A DNA stretch of 5,479 nucleotides from Candidatus Saccharimonadota bacterium. Its GTDB lineage: Bacteria > Eremiobacterota > Xenobia > Xenobiales > Xenobiaceae. The stretch spans positions 1 through 5,479 of the forward strand of contig SFMI01000117.1 of assembly GCA_004554425.1 (NCBI GenBank). Reading direction: 5' to 3'. A program made the translations under genes and the position numbers. Every line of letters begins with the position of its first letter. Position 1 is the stretch's first letter. Below are positions 4,807 through 5,479 of the stretch, in pieces. Under the pieces are notes generated by a model. The model had not been told where the DNA came from. It ran no database searches and worked only from the letters and a program-made list of their open reading frames with translations.

Positions 4807-5048
4807 GTAGGAAAGGAGCCCTCCTTTCCCACAGAATTTCGGCCATAGCTAAGTTGCCAGACTACACTCGGTCGTCATTCTGTTGTACAAGAGGTATAGC
4901 TGATGTTTTGATAAGGTCCGGAAGGCCTTCGTTCTTCTCGCAAAAAAGAGTGCGATGCCATCCGTCAGCCTTTTCGCTGAAAGCTTTTTGGCTAACTACG
5001 AGGCGCGTAAAGAACACGTAAAAAACGCGGCTCTAGTTAGTTTTTGCT
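4807..5048 (+). ncRNA. Candidate small RNA, about 240 nt, opposite the lipoprotein leader
   Basis: Bounded by the promoter at 4772-4800 and the terminator at 4992-5045, with no plausible protein inside. Stems seen: GGAAAGGA (4810-4817) with TCCTTTCC (4822-4829) near the 5' end; AAGGTC (4913-4918) with GGCCTT (4924-4929), loop CGGAA, one G.U; TCGCA (4938-4942) with TGCGA (4951-4955); TCAGC (4965-4969) with GCTGA (4976-4980). It is transcribed away from the lipoprotein gene but would be antisense to that gene's long leader if the minus-strand promoter at 5075-5103 is used. No known RNA family is recognised. The main doubt is whether the -35/-10 match is real. Confidence 0.45.
4992..5045 (+). 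terminator. Strong plus-strand intrinsic terminator
   Basis: CTAACTA (4992-4998), GAG (5000-5002) and CGCGT (5004-5008) pair with ACGCG (5025-5029), CTC (5031-5033) and TAGTTAG (5034-5040): 15 bp with one bulged C and one G/G mismatch. TTTTT (5041-5045) follows at once, then GC and six more T. On the minus strand no T-run follows, so it is one-directional. Confidence 0.75.
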
Positions 5049-5074
5049 TTTTTACGAAAAAATGCTGTGCAGAC

Positions 5075-5103
5075 ATTGTACCGTATAATGGCTCTTATGT
5101 CCA
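5075..5103 (-). promoter_or_regulatory. Likely promoter of the lipoprotein gene
   Basis: On the minus strand, TGGACA (5103-5098), a 17-base spacer and TACAAT (5080-5075) match the sigma70 consensus in 5 of 6 and 5 of 6 positions. The expected start is about 5068, giving a leader of about 350 nt before ATG 4717. No better minus-strand promoter was seen closer to the gene. A TATAAT on the plus strand (5084-5089) lies in the spacer but has no good -35. Confidence 0.5.
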
Positions 5104-5370
5104 GAGGAAATTCACAAGCCGGGCATTTGGCATTTTTGATAGGATATGATAGGGCTTATACCCGATACTAAGGGTTTTTCTTCGCTTGTATTTATAGAAA
5201 AACGCGTGCTTATTGATAAAAAGGTTTGTTCTGTCTTTTTTTTTTTTTGATATACCGTTTTTGTGATAATGGGGCGGTGAGCGAAGCTTTGGAATAAATT
5301 AGGCGCATTAGGTACTAAAATGGCTAGCTTCGTATATGTCGATTTTTGATTTGTAATTGGATATTTTAGC
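5104..5370. other. Intergenic stretch without a recognised gene
   Basis: No credible coding sequence. It contains a run of 13 T (5236-5248) and a weak ACCC/GGGT hairpin before TTTTT (5160-5179, plus strand). It probably serves as spacer between the terminator of the right-hand gene and the promoter of the lipoprotein gene. Confidence 0.5.
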
Positions 5371-5407
5371 AAAAAAGGCCCGGCTCTCCCCAGGAAAGAT
5401 CCGGGCC
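5371..5407 (-). terminator. Intrinsic terminator of the right-edge gene
   Basis: On the minus strand, GGCCCGG (5407-5401) pairs with CCGGGCC (5383-5377), with a short inner TCT/AGA pairing, followed by six T (5376-5371). It is stronger in GC than the terminator at 2825-2861 and uses the same conserved 52-bp element as its first arm. Confidence 0.85.
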
Positions 5408-5447
5408 AGAAAGCCTTTAGCTACAAGCTAAAAGCTGGGGGGATGAA
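5396..5447 (-). repeat. 52-bp conserved 3'-UTR element, copy 2
   Basis: Direct repeat of 2851-2902 with one difference. It contains the same hairpin (5412-5436, minus-strand RNA) and again lies directly after a minus-strand stop codon, one base away instead of three. The terminator's second arm beyond the repeat differs in sequence from copy 1. Confidence 0.85.
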
Positions 5448-5448
5448 G

Positions 5449-5479
5449 TTAAATGCTAGGTTTGATAACTAAGTCAGCA
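5449..5479 (-). CDS. C-terminus of a probable lipoprotein paralogue (partial)
   Basis: The TAA at 5451-5449 is preceded in frame on the minus strand by nine codons reading ADLVIKPSI, running off the right edge. The lipoprotein at 2906-4717 reads LLDLVIAPETQ near its end, so DLVI and the following Pro coincide, and both genes are followed by the same 52-bp element and a terminator. This suggests a tandem paralogue lacking the Pro-rich tail. The frame is chosen by that similarity; nine residues alone are weak evidence, but the shared downstream element adds strong support. Confidence 0.6.
   Translation of the reverse strand, partial: ADLVIKPSI

Noticed and set aside
4915..4925. GGTCCGGAAGG, as in the conserved tip of SRP RNA
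   Set aside because: The required 3' side of the SRP internal loop (AAGCAGC) is missing; the bases form a plain symmetric hairpin instead.
4746..5149. Plus-strand open frames 4746-5021 and 4955-5149
   Set aside because: The first begins before the likely transcription start, the second runs through a strong terminator; neither has a ribosome site or protein-like composition.
5112..5372. 86-codon minus-strand open frame
   Set aside because: Starts within the terminator of the neighbouring gene, lacks a ribosome site, and contains a poly-Lys run coming from the T13 homopolymer.

Overview
The window is bacterial DNA of moderate GC, with Shine-Dalgarno-led genes and intrinsic terminators. The source cannot be fixed from sequence alone. 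The AGGAG-type ribosome sites and the MBL subfamily would suit a Firmicutes-like anaerobe, including Negativicutes, but that is inference. No transposase, integrase, tRNA, rRNA or CRISPR array was recognised.

Layout. (1) Positions 1-1555, plus strand: the end or whole of a Ser/Glu/Pro-rich low-complexity protein, followed 21 bases later by a metallo-beta-lactamase-fold hydrolase that probably starts at GTG 485. The two look like one operon. (2) Positions 1556-2830: about 1.25 kb without a credible gene but packed with stems, several of 9-16 bp, including a three-way junction, a possible pseudoknot and several mutually exclusive pairings. G.U pairs that work only on the plus strand point to plus-strand RNA. 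This is the best candidate for an undescribed element: one large structured non-coding RNA or a series of them, possibly the 3' extension of the MBL operon. A near-consensus minus-strand promoter lies in its middle. (3) Positions 2825-4717, minus strand: a 603-residue secreted lipoprotein of unknown family with its terminator; the terminators of the RNA region and of this gene converge at about 2774-2861. (4) Positions 4718-5370: no gene. It holds a promoter-plus-terminator pair defining a candidate small RNA of about 240 nt on the plus strand. Facing it is a minus-strand promoter that would give the lipoprotein mRNA a leader of about 350 nt, antisense to that small RNA. (5) Positions 5371-5479: a second minus-strand terminator, a 52-bp element 51/52 identical to the one behind the lipoprotein gene, and the last nine codons of another minus-strand gene whose end resembles the lipoprotein, so probably a tandem paralogue.

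How the parts may work together: the lipoprotein and its neighbour look like a tandem array of abundant surface proteins sharing a conserved mRNA 3' element, with a small RNA between them that could regulate the first gene. The large RNA region has no obvious functional link to the lipoproteins and is better placed with the MBL operon. All RNA claims rest on pairings found by eye.
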